DNA of 13,882 bases. Origin: Brevibacterium sp. UMB1308A. GTDB taxonomy: Bacteria > Actinomycetota > Actinomycetes > Actinomycetales > Brevibacteriaceae. Below, piece by piece: positions 6,672 through 12,012 of this stretch. Made by a program: the position numbers and the translations under genes. The stretch covers positions 1 to 13,882 of the forward strand of contig NZ_JASPDO010000037.1 of the NCBI RefSeq assembly GCF_030230605.1. The letters run 5' to 3'. Every line of letters begins with the position of its first letter. Within the stretch, counting starts at the first letter, position 1. The notes below the pieces were generated by a model. The model worked only from the letters and a program-made list of their open reading frames with translations, did no database searches and was not told the DNA's origin.

Positions 6672-7786
6672 TGGTCGGTGTCCTCTCGGGCGGGAGCGGG
6701 GGTGGGTGTGAGTCCTTCGCGTTCGCGCACTTCATCGACGGTCATGATCCCGGCGTCAATCGCGGTGGCCCACGATTGCATCCGCTCACCGATTGGGGGT
6801 GTGGTCAGCTCGTCGGTGTCGAACACCACGGTGGTGCCGTGGGGGGTGATGTCGTCAAGGCTGAGTCGGTCGGCCACAGCAGTCAGATACGGCGATAGCA
6901 CGTCGTCAATGAGCTGCTGGTTCTCGGACTGCCGGTTCGTGTAGGTCAGGCTGCTGCCCTCAATGGCGACATCGAGGCGGTGGGCGGGGATTCCGGTATG
7001 GCGGGCGATTTCAAGCACGATCTGCTTCCGTGCGTCGATGAGCAGGTTTTCAGGCGGTGCACCGAACGTCTGCACCTCGAGTCCTCGGGACGTGTAGCCC
7101 ACAGCTGAGTTTGCGCGCTTGGTCTCGAACCGGGCTATCATCGCATCGATTTCGTCGTCGGAGAGGTCTTCGCCGTTGTTCTTGAGGTTGACGATCGGGA
7201 TGGGGTTTTGCTCGGCGCGCTCGGCGGATCGGTTCAGTGTGACTGCCCGGCGGATCGTTTCGGCAGCGTCGATGAGCAGACCGGAGTCTGGGGCGTCGAA
7301 CCGGATCGCATCACGCGGGTCTACTGGCTTCCCGTAGGCGGCGGTCAGCTGGCCGTCGGTGACGGTCGCCTGCCCCTCGGGTATCCATTCGACTGCCATC
7401 GGGAAGCCGTCATGGCCGCGCCGGGTGACTTTCCACCAGGCCCGCCCGTAGAAGAACAGGCTGTCGACGGTCCAGGTGATCGTGACTGACCGGGGCAGCC
7501 CGTCTTCAGGCTGCGTGATGATGGCCGGGGCCGGGGCGGGTTGTCCGGCTTTCACCGCTTGCAGCGGCAGCGTGCCGATGCGGGGGGCGATGATCCGGCG
7601 GGCTTTGGATACAGCGGCGACGCGCATGGCGCGGGAGCGGGTGACCGGGCGGGTGTCTACGAGACCGTAGAGCGATTCAAGGGTGATATGTGCCAGGTGT
7701 GACGGGTCGGCCCACGGCGAGGCGAGTACCTCGGTGGCCCGCGATGTCGGTGAGAGCGCGGCGGCGATCCGGTCGATGAGCTTCAC
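6668..7786 (-). CDS. Portal protein, HK97 gp3 type (372 aa)
   Basis: The portal forms the dodecameric ring at the capsid vertex through which DNA is packaged. The central part shows conserved portal text: SLFFYGRAWWKV at about 108-119, followed by EWIPEG, then APPENLLIDARKQIVLEIARHTGIPAHRLDV and SSLTYTNRQSENQQ, the usual 'Y.N.eq.' helix region before the barrel. The GTG at 7786 (VKLIDRIAAAL read as Met) is chosen as start: it sits 7 bases after the stop of the upstream small gene, whereas the longer frame only shadows that gene. No strong ribosome binding site precedes it, so coupling is likely. It ends in ATGA overlapping the protease-capsid gene. Confidence 0.9.
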   Translation of the reverse strand: MKLIDRIAAALSPTSRATEVLASPWADPSHLAHITLESLYGLVDTRPVTRSRAMRVAAVSKARRIIAPRIGTLPLQAVKAGQPAPAPAIITQPEDGLPRSVTITWTVDSLFFYGRAWWKVTRRGHDGFPMAVEWIPEGQATVTDGQLTAAYGKPVDPRDAIRFDAPDSGLLIDAAETIRRAVTLNRSAERAEQNPIPIVNLKNNGEDLSDDEIDAMIARFETKRANSAVGYTSRGLEVQTFGAPPENLLIDARKQIVLEIARHTGIPAHRLDVAIEGSSLTYTNRQSENQQLIDDVLSPYLTAVADRLSLDDITPHGTTVVFDTDELTTPPIGERMQSWATAIDAGIMTVDEVREREGLTPTPAPAREDTDQ

Positions 7787-7793
7787 GTGATGA

Positions 7794-8003
7794 TCATCGG
7801 CCAGGTGGCGTTTCAGCCGGTGTGTGACGCCACCGGTAGACGCGCAGACGGTCGCGTGCCTGCATCGAATCGGGGTGAACCTCAGCTTCATGGGCGGCGG
7901 CTGCCTGCCAGGCGGTGAGCCGGTCGGCTGTGATGGTGCGCCATTCGCAGCTATCGCAGACGACGACGACGGACATGGGGGTGAAGTCCAAGCGGACGGT
8001 CAT
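7794..8003 (-). CDS. Small zinc-ribbon-like protein between terminase and portal (69 aa)
   Basis: The ATG at 8003 overlaps the terminase stop (ATGA at 8000-8003), fixing the start. The protein has CDSC at about residues 17-20 and HEAEVH about 18 residues later, a C-x2-C / H-x4-H set that could bind one zinc ion. The C-terminus is Arg-rich (RDRLRVYRWRH). Similar small metal-binding proteins occur among actinophage structural genes, but I know of no established function. It might bind DNA or help packaging or portal assembly; that is inference from position. Confidence 0.8.
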   Translation of the reverse strand: MTVRLDFTPMSVVVVCDSCEWRTITADRLTAWQAAAAHEAEVHPDSMQARDRLRVYRWRHTPAETPPGR

Positions 8004-9391
8004 CGGTAGGTCGCTTTCGAGAGTGTCGGGCGGTGGGTCAGTGTCCACAGGGCGGCTACTGCGGCGATGGGGCCAGGGATCGGCCCGGCGGAGTGTTTGC
8101 GCGACAGGCGGCGTCCGTCGCCTGCCGGTTGGGTGGCGGCGCGGGCGAGGCCGTCGGTGATCGCTGCTGATCCGTCGTAGGCCAGGGTGCCGGTGGCGAT
8201 GCGGTCAAGCAGCGCGTCGGTGCCGGTGGCGAGCTCCCTGAGTCCCAGCTGCTCGATGGTTAGTCCGTCGCGGGTGAGGTCGTCGGTGACTGCTCGTGTG
8301 GGGCCGCCGTCGTCGGCGGTGATTGCGATGGGCTGCCAGGTCTCGGCGAGACGGGTGATCGTGGGTGCGAGCCATGACACGCCGGGGGCTGAGTGGACGG
8401 TGCGCAGCGCGATGACATCGCCGGGCAGCTTCCATGCTGCGATGACGGCGGCGCAGCTGCGGTCGGCTGCCACGTCGTAGGCGAGAACGGTCTCGGAGCG
8501 GCTGCCGGAGATGCTGGGGTCGGCGAGGCCAGCGAGGACGAGCGGGTCTACGAGTGATTCACGCGCGGCGGTCATCCGGTTCATGTAGGCGCGCTCCCAC
8601 GTGCCGGGTGGCTGTGCGCGGGCCTCGGCTGCCAGAGCGTCGAGAGTGACCGTGTGCCCGAGGGCGGGGTGGAATGACCAGTTCCGACGGTCGTAGGGGT
8701 CGAGTCCTGGGGCTAGTGACCAGTCGAAGTAGGCGACGCCGGGTTCACCGGCGCGGCCGCGTTCGATCCACTCGTTGAGCATCCCGGAGTCCGCTGTGCC
8801 CATCGTGGATACCATCCACACCTGGGCCTCAGCGCCGAGGGTGGACTGTGCCGGGCCGATCGCGCCCATAAGCTGATGTCCCTTGACCTCGGAGTGCGCC
8901 CAAATCTCATCCAGTGTGACCAGGTGCGGGGTCTCACCGTGGAGGGCGTCCTCAGCGGGCGGGAACAGGCGCAGCGATGAGCCGTTGCCGACGTTGATGG
9001 ACTCGCTGCCCTGGGCGAGTCGTACACCGAAGTAGGACGCTAGCGGGGACTCACGGATGAGCGTCACCAAGTCCATGAACCTTGACTTGGCCTTGACGCC
9101 GGTCTGTGCGGTGAAGAACGCGCGGTAACCCGGTTTCGTGATGAGCCGGTGTAGCTGCACAGGCCCGAGCATCGTCGTCTTGCCGGACTGGCGGGGCAGC
9201 GTGACGACAACGTGCCGGTACTTGTAGCCACCGTCAGGCAGCCGCTCCCCGGCAATGTCGGCGATAAGCTGCTGATGCGGCATGAACGGCTTACCCAGCG
9301 CACGGGCCAGCGCGGCGACCTCACCGCCCTCGGTGCGCAGCGCCGGGTCACGGTCGGGAGCGAACCGGGGCGGCGGAGCCGGTGCGCTCAC
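8000..9391 (-). CDS. terL: Terminase large subunit (463 aa)
   Basis: This is the packaging motor and nuclease that cuts the concatemer and drives DNA into the prohead. The ATPase domain has Walker A LPRQSGKTT at 65-73 and Walker B LVTLDE at 157-162, with a STMGT motif near 195-199 consistent with the coupling region. The RNase H-like nuclease domain shows YDVAAD (Asp306) and ITADDGG (Asp360/361) as candidate metal ligands. The start is a GTG at 9391 overlapping the stop of the small terminase (GTGA). It ends in ATGA overlapping the next gene. The length fits siphovirus terminases of actinobacteria. Confidence 0.95.
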   Translation of the reverse strand: MSAPAPPPRFAPDRDPALRTEGGEVAALARALGKPFMPHQQLIADIAGERLPDGGYKYRHVVVTLPRQSGKTTMLGPVQLHRLITKPGYRAFFTAQTGVKAKSRFMDLVTLIRESPLASYFGVRLAQGSESINVGNGSSLRLFPPAEDALHGETPHLVTLDEIWAHSEVKGHQLMGAIGPAQSTLGAEAQVWMVSTMGTADSGMLNEWIERGRAGEPGVAYFDWSLAPGLDPYDRRNWSFHPALGHTVTLDALAAEARAQPPGTWERAYMNRMTAARESLVDPLVLAGLADPSISGSRSETVLAYDVAADRSCAAVIAAWKLPGDVIALRTVHSAPGVSWLAPTITRLAETWQPIAITADDGGPTRAVTDDLTRDGLTIEQLGLRELATGTDALLDRIATGTLAYDGSAAITDGLARAATQPAGDGRRLSRKHSAGPIPGPIAAVAALWTLTHRPTLSKATYR

Positions 9392-9726
9392 CGGGCTGCC
9401 TCGCGCAGCATCTCGGCCAGCTCAGTCACAGCATCGGCGGACTGCATCTCAGGCTGTGGCAGTAGCTCGAACACGCGAGAGAGCGCGGTGATCATGTTGG
9501 CGTTGGCGTATGCCTTGCCACCGCGCGGCATGAAGTCGAAATCTCGGGCACCCTGCCGCGCGAGAGCGATGATGTGGGCGTGACGGTCGTCTACGAATCC
9601 GTCGGCGCGTAGCTTCGCCTCAGCGTCGATCACGCCTTGCTCGACCGGGCCGATTCGGCTGGGATCGGCCCGCGCTGCTTCGGATGGGGCTAGTCCGGGC
9701 AGGAATGGGCCGTTTTCACTGGTCAT
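9388..9726 (-). CDS. terS: Probable terminase small subunit (112 aa)
   Basis: A 112-residue helical protein immediately upstream of the large terminase, overlapping it by GTGA, fits the small subunit that recognises the packaging site. Its sequence (GVIDAEAKLRADGFVDDRHAHIIALARQGARDFD and ITALSRVFELLP) resembles small terminase-like proteins of actinophages with a conserved helical core, though the HTH is not clear-cut by eye. The ATG at 9726 is preferred over the adjacent GTG at 9729, because AAAGGA lies 7 bases upstream of the ATG. It starts the late structural operon after an 89-base gap that holds a possible terminator. Confidence 0.78.
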   Translation of the reverse strand: MTSENGPFLPGLAPSEAARADPSRIGPVEQGVIDAEAKLRADGFVDDRHAHIIALARQGARDFDFMPRGGKAYANANMITALSRVFELLPQPEMQSADAVTELAEMLREAAR

Positions 9727-9777
9727 CACGCTGTCCTTTCAGGCCATGGTCGGGGCCGGTTTTTGGTGGTGGAGTGA

Positions 9778-9811
9778 GGGGGAAAAGAGAGCTGGGCGCG
9801 CGTCTGCCCAG
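9778..9811 (-). terminator. Possible intrinsic terminator after the HNH gene
   Basis: On the minus strand a hairpin with arms CTGGGC and GCCCAG and an 8-base loop (9792-9811) is followed by CTCTCTTTT. The stem is short and the U-tract interrupted, so it may only weaken read-through into the terminase operon. No clear promoter was found between it and the small terminase gene. Confidence 0.4.
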
Positions 9812-9818
9812 GGGCGGT

Positions 9819-10154
9819 TCAGCTAAAGAACTGCTCGCCGTTCTCGGTCGGCACCACTCGCCACGCGGCGAGGTCACGAGCGCCGCGCGCGGAGTTGCAC
9901 GACTTGTGCGCGGGCCTGAGATTGTCAAGCTCATCCGATCCTCCTTTCGAGCGCGGGACGATGTGATCGGCAGTTGTCGCGCCAGTCAGACCGCACAGGT
10001 GGCAGCGGTCGCCGTACTGAGATAGCACCTCGGCAGTGAGCTCAGTGACTCGACGGCCAGACCACGAGCGGCCAGCGGAACGGTCGGTGGGCGGCGGGGT
10101 GGGGTAGGGGCGGCGGGACGGGTGGCGGGGTGGGTGGCGGGGTGGGGTGGTCAT
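9819..10154 (-). CDS. HNH endonuclease (111 aa)
   Basis: The core has a CHLCG zinc knuckle at about 51-55, TADHIVPRSKGGSDELDNLRP with the HNH histidine at 64 (DHI), asparagine 77 (DNL) and then HKSCNSARG, which supplies the last histidine and second cysteine. This is a complete HNH fold. HNH genes next to terminase are needed for cos cleavage and packaging in several HK97-like phages, and its place just before terS fits that. The N-terminal 35 residues are a Pro/Arg-rich low-complexity stretch. The ATG at 10154 has no ribosome binding site of its own but overlaps the stop of a 14-codon upstream ORF that has one, so coupled initiation is likely. Confidence 0.92.
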   Translation of the reverse strand: MTTPPRHPPRHPSRRPYPTPPPTDRSAGRSWSGRRVTELTAEVLSQYGDRCHLCGLTGATTADHIVPRSKGGSDELDNLRPAHKSCNSARGARDLAAWRVVPTENGEQFFS

Positions 10155-10195
10155 CGTGTGGGGGCCGGGTGTCTAGTCGGGGGTGGGGTGGTCAT
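10151..10195 (-). CDS. 14-codon upstream ORF coupled to the HNH gene
   Basis: An ATG at 10195 has AAGAGG 7 bases upstream and encodes 14 residues (MTTPPPTRHPAPTR); its TGA at 10151-10153 overlaps the HNH start codon. Its first 16 bases repeat those of the HNH gene, 41 bp apart. It may be a translated leader that hands ribosomes to the HNH start, or the remnant of a partial duplication of the gene start. Confidence 0.45.
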   Translation of the reverse strand: MTTPPPTRHPAPTR

Positions 10196-10214
10196 GGGGT
10201 TACCTCTTGTTCGA

Positions 10215-10385
10215 TTACTGGGCACCGCTTAGGTCGAGAGCTTCCGGGCGGAGCGCTACGCGCACGCTCTCCCGCGCGGTGCCCTCTCCCCACAGCGATT
10301 CGCCCTCGGTGCCACGATCTGCCGAGACAGCCACGACTTCTAGCCCCGCCTCCGATTGGAAGCGCGGCTTCTCGTGAACCGTCAC
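10215..10385 (-). CDS. Hypothetical 56-aa protein
   Basis: A GTG at 10385 opens a 56-codon frame to the TAA at 10215. The sequence (MTVHEKPRFQSEAGLEV..., ending ALRPEALDLSGAQ) is acidic with third-position GC bias like its neighbours, and the stop lies 20 bases before the leader ORF of the HNH gene. I see no domain. There is no good ribosome binding site before the GTG, so it may also be a chance frame in GC-rich DNA. It occupies most of the gap between the early operon and the HNH gene. Confidence 0.45.
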   Translation of the reverse strand: MTVHEKPRFQSEAGLEVVAVSADRGTEGESLWGEGTARESVRVALRPEALDLSGAQ

Positions 10386-10548
10386 AGTTGCTGATCAGGC
10401 GTTCTGTGCGGTATCCCCTCCCGAGCAGGGCACCCGCCCGCTACGGCGGGGGTTCATCGGGCCGCTGAGATTGGTTACCCGGTCGCGCGTATTGGCTCCA
10501 CCGGGGCCGCATTGGTGCCACGCTGCGGCGCGCGTGTCGTGCAGAGTG
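10386..10548. other. Non-coding gap with a GC-rich hairpin; candidate cos region
   Basis: No convincing gene is seen. A hairpin with arms CCCGCC (10433-10438) and GGCGGG (10445-10450) and a 6-base loop is present, without a U-tract on the minus strand. In circularised phage the cohesive end site usually lies between the early region and HNH/terminase, so this gap is the best place for cos, by position only. Confidence 0.35.
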
Positions 10549-10854
10549 TTAGGAGACGGCCTCACCTGCCTCGGTGTCGACTGTGTAGTACCGAGCAAAG
10601 TAGTCATGGGTGAGCACATCGGTGGCTTCGCCGGCGGCGTTGACGACGAACACATCACCGACCTCAGCACGGCGGGCCTGCGGGGCACCGGGGCGGCGAT
10701 AGCGCAGCGCCATGCCCGACTCCATCGTGAACCAGCCTGCATCGTCACAGGCGCGGATCACGGCGAGAATGGATCGATAGCTGCCGTCGAGCACGACGCA
10801 GCGCATCGGCTGCCCAGTCGTGCGCAGGCGAGCGGTCACGATCCCTTTGCTCAT
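10549..10854 (-). CDS. Early-operon protein of unknown function (101 aa)
   Basis: The ATG at 10854 (MSKGIVTARLRT) overlaps the stop of the preceding gene (ATGA), which decides the start. The protein looks soluble, with alternating strands (RCVVLDGSYRSILAVI, VGDVFVVNAAGEATDVL) and no membrane segment or known catalytic motif. I do not recognise the family. It is the last gene of the three-gene early operon that starts at 11227, so it should be under control of the divergent repressor. Possible roles include host modulation or excision control; none is supported by sequence. Confidence 0.8.
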   Translation of the reverse strand: MSKGIVTARLRTTGQPMRCVVLDGSYRSILAVIRACDDAGWFTMESGMALRYRRPGAPQARRAEVGDVFVVNAAGEATDVLTHDYFARYYTVDTEAGEAVS

Positions 10855-11042
10855 GAGTGCCACCAAATGCGGAGAGCGGCGGCGGCCCGCTGCCAGAATT
10901 CGAGCTGTGCCAGAACGTCACCGCTGAAGCCGAAGTCGTCCGTGCCGTCGTCATCGGCGGCGATGAACAGCTCATAGCTGAGCTGCCGGTCGTGGGCGGA
11001 CAGGTCAGAGAACTCGGAAGTGGTGCGGGCGCTGTTGCTCAT
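10851..11042 (-). CDS. Small acidic early protein of unknown function (63 aa)
   Basis: The ATG at 11042 (MSNSARTTSEF) overlaps the stop of the HTH gene (ATGA at 11039-11042), and the gene ends in ATGA overlap with the next. The protein has an acidic centre (FIAADDDGTDDFG) and an aromatic C-terminal helix (LAQLEFWQRAAAALRIWWH). Strong acidity in a small early phage protein is compatible with DNA mimicry or protein binding, but this is only a suggestion. No family recognised. Confidence 0.78.
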   Translation of the reverse strand: MSNSARTTSEFSDLSAHDRQLSYELFIAADDDGTDDFGFSGDVLAQLEFWQRAAAALRIWWHS

Positions 11043-11227
11043 TTGGCACCAGCTTTGGCGCGGGCCTCGGCAAGGGCCTCGACGTCTGCGGGGTCGTACA
11101 GCCATGTTTTCGGAAACTGGGCGACCGTGGATAGCACGCCATTATTAACCATGTGGGCGACAGCTTGGCGCGTAACGCCCAGACGATCGGCAACCTGAGC
11201 GGTTGTCATGAGGTGCAAACTTTCCAT
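11039..11227 (-). CDS. Helix-turn-helix protein, Cro- or excisionase-like (62 aa)
   Basis: The core MTTAQVADRLGVTRQAVAHM is a clear helix-turn-helix of the excisionase/MerR-like type (residues 7-26), followed by a short wing region and LYDPADVEALAEARAKAG, the usual 'w.i...dv..l' ending of these proteins. It is the first gene of the early operon, divergent from the repressor, the position of cro or xis in temperate actinophages. The start is ATG 11227 if the transcript is leaderless, as the promoter suggests, or ATG 11209, which has GGAAAG about 10 bases upstream. Either way the domain is complete. Confidence 0.85.
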   Translation of the reverse strand: MESLHLMTTAQVADRLGVTRQAVAHMVNNGVLSTVAQFPKTWLYDPADVEALAEARAKAGAK

Positions 11228-11234
11228 AGATCAA

Positions 11235-11263
11235 ACTATGGCACAGCGAGCGCATGTTGCCAA
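11235..11263 (-). promoter_or_regulatory. Early promoter of the HTH operon, likely leaderless
   Basis: The minus strand has -35 TTGGCA (11258-11263) and -10 CATAGT (11235-11240) with a 17-base spacer, matching 5/6 and 4/6 of consensus. Only 7 bases separate the -10 box from the ATG at 11227, so transcription would begin at or beside the start codon. Inverted repeats overlap both boxes: GTTGCCAAC (11256-11264) over the -35, and CATAG/CTATG with a 6-base spacer (11225-11240) from the -10 to the start codon. Confidence 0.7.
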
Positions 11264-11281
11264 CTTTCCGCAAGGTAAGTT
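11262..11281. promoter_or_regulatory. Candidate repressor operator in the divergent intergenic region
   Basis: A 20-bp imperfect palindrome, AACTTTCC-GCAA-GGTAAGTT (arms match 7 of 8), lies just upstream of the early -35 box and about 40 bases before the repressor gene. The half-site AACTTTCC recurs in the same orientation at 11218-11225, over the start of the HTH gene. This is the expected arrangement for a repressor controlling two divergent promoters. Confidence 0.5.
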
Positions 11282-11319
11282 TCTCGCGTGTCGTGCTTGT
11301 CGTATGTCAGAATTAAGGC

Positions 11320-11622
11320 ATGACAGTGCAAAGTGACGTTGGTTTCATTCCAGAACTCACGCTAGGCCAGCGCTTGCGAGTGGCCCGTGAAACGACCGGG
11401 CTTGAACAGCGCGAATTCGCGGCCGAGCTCGGCACGTCGCGACAAACGATCGGCGCAGCAGAGAACGGCAGAACCAAGCCGCGTGAACTATTGCTGCGCG
11501 CATGGGCGATGCGCACCGGCGTAAACCTCGAATGGCTGCGCACCGGGAACGCAAAAACCCCGCCATCGGGTGATGACGGGGTGTTGGCGCGCCACGAGGG
11601 ATTCGAACCCCCAACCTTCTGA
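11320..11622 (+). CDS. XRE-family immunity repressor running into the attachment site (100 aa)
   Basis: The protein has an XRE/HTH_3 domain at about 14-55: LGQRLRVARETTGLEQREFA, LGTSRQTIGAAENG and a third segment with LLLRAWAMRTGVNLEWLRTG, as in temperate phage repressors of actinobacteria. It is divergent from the HTH early operon and is the last phage gene before the attachment site. Residues 78-88 are encoded by the tRNA terminator hairpin and 90-100 (ending GFEPPTF) are antisense to the tRNA-Arg 3' half; the stop lies in the anticodon arm region. No C-terminal protease or dimerisation domain is present. The ATG at 11320 has no good ribosome binding site and may be leaderless (CAGAAT 6 bases upstream); GTG 11326 is an alternative. 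The geometry resembles integration-dependent immunity repressors, in which the prophage form is about this length. Confidence 0.85.
   Translation: MTVQSDVGFIPELTLGQRLRVARETTGLEQREFAAELGTSRQTIGAAENGRTKPRELLLRAWAMRTGVNLEWLRTGNAKTPPSGDDGVLARHEGFEPPTF
11553..11581 (-). terminator. Intrinsic terminator of the tRNA-Arg gene
   Basis: On the minus strand, 3 bases past the encoded CCA, a 10-bp stem (CCCCGUCAUC with GAUGGCGGGG, one G-U pair), an ACCC loop (11558-11581) and five U residues (11557-11553) form a strong intrinsic terminator. It overlaps the 3' part of the convergent repressor gene. As it is on the prophage side, the phage probably supplies it. Confidence 0.85.
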
Positions 11623-11640
11623 TCCGTAGTCAGATGCTCT
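11585..11640. other. Prophage attachment site (one of attL/attR), approximate
   Basis: The phage repressor frame enters the tRNA from the left and host sequence with the tRNA promoter lies right, so the core must lie in the 3' half of the tRNA gene. The limits given are a guess: the core is the identical segment shared with the other prophage end, which is not in the window. Confidence 0.7.
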
Positions 11641-11660
11641 ATCCGTTGAGCTAGTGGCGC
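11585..11660 (-). tRNA. tRNA-Arg (anticodon ACG), with encoded CCA
   Basis: The 76 bases fold as a full cloverleaf: acceptor GCGCCAC with GTGGCGC, D arm GCTC/GAGC, anticodon loop CTACGGA giving ACG, T loop TTCGAAT and 3' GCCA. ACG is read as arginine after deamination of A34 and decodes CGU/CGC/CGA. The tRNA remains intact after integration, which is typical when a phage carries a copy of the 3' end of the gene. Confidence 0.97.
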
Positions 11661-11662
11661 CC

Positions 11663-11712
11663 GTTGGTAAACCAACTTGGACTACTTTACACAACTTCTC
11701 CGAACTTCACAA
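11663..11712 (-). promoter_or_regulatory. Promoter and leader hairpin of tRNA-Arg
   Basis: The minus strand has TTGTGA (11707-11712), a 17-base spacer, and TAAAGT (11684-11689), each 4/6 to consensus. Between promoter and tRNA lies the perfect palindrome GTTGGTTTACCAAC (11663-11676), ending two bases before the mature 5' end, which could form a hairpin near the RNase P cleavage site. This is host sequence. Confidence 0.6.
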
Positions 11713-12012
11713 CGCGCCCCAAGTGACGTTCCACACACCAATCCACGAGCCCCTGACTTACAGCCCGCCAAACCTGCAACATACCCGGAACGGACCGCCC
11801 ACCTCGGCGGAAAAACCACCACCCCCAGCCACTGTGACACTAATTCGCCATTCCATGCAAAAATACGTCACATAAATGGCACAAACACGCCATATACCCA
11901 CGTATTGTGACCCAGCGCTCAGGTACAGACCATCAAAACCAGCCATTCCCATTCTCTCAACTTCGTACGGTGAATGAACAATATTTTTTGGCTCAACAGT
12001 TTGGAGTTACTT
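11713..12012. other. Host intergenic region upstream of pckG
   Basis: No convincing gene is seen in about 300 bases; short frames on both strands have no ribosome binding sites. The stretch is AT-richer than the prophage and is expected to contain the pckG promoter, although no clear -35/-10 pair stands out. TGTGA motifs occur at 11833-11837 and 11906-11910 and the inverse TCACA at 11868-11872. These resemble half-sites of CRP/GlxR-type regulators, but none makes a full 16-bp palindrome. The pckG ribosome binding site (GGAG, 6 bases before the ATG) ends the region. Confidence 0.6.

Larger units (their letters stand above)
1..11660. mobile_element. Prophage, right-hand part (temperate siphovirus, HK97-type head), ending in a tRNA-Arg gene
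   Basis: All genes from the left edge to the tRNA are phage genes in the standard order repressor, early genes, HNH, terminase, portal, protease/capsid, connectors, tail tube, chaperones, tape measure, minor tail proteins. The right boundary is placed in the tRNA-Arg gene because the phage repressor ORF runs into it and the next gene is the host housekeeping gene pckG. The left end, with lysis genes and integrase, is outside the window. All structural genes look intact, with no frameshifts except the programmed one, so the prophage could be functional. The exact crossover point cannot be fixed without the other attachment site. Confidence 0.93.

Noticed and set aside
10395..10748. Minus-strand ORF of 117 codons
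   Set aside because: Mostly overlaps the 101-aa early gene in another frame; Pro/Arg/Ser-rich shadow composition and no coupled start.
10471..10977. Plus-strand ORF of 168 codons across the early operon
   Set aside because: Antisense to the overlapping ATGA-coupled early genes, no promoter or ribosome binding site.
11488..11694. Minus-strand ORF across the tRNA
   Set aside because: Its text (STDRASDYGSEGWGFESLVAR type) is the familiar translation of a tRNA gene, not a protein.
11654..11910. Short plus-strand ORFs between tRNA and pckG
   Set aside because: No ribosome binding sites, low-complexity translation and overlap with the tRNA promoter region.
11974..12012. Upstream in-frame ATG for pckG
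   Set aside because: No ribosome binding site, hydrophobic extension unlike family N-termini; ATG 12013 has GGAG at good spacing.
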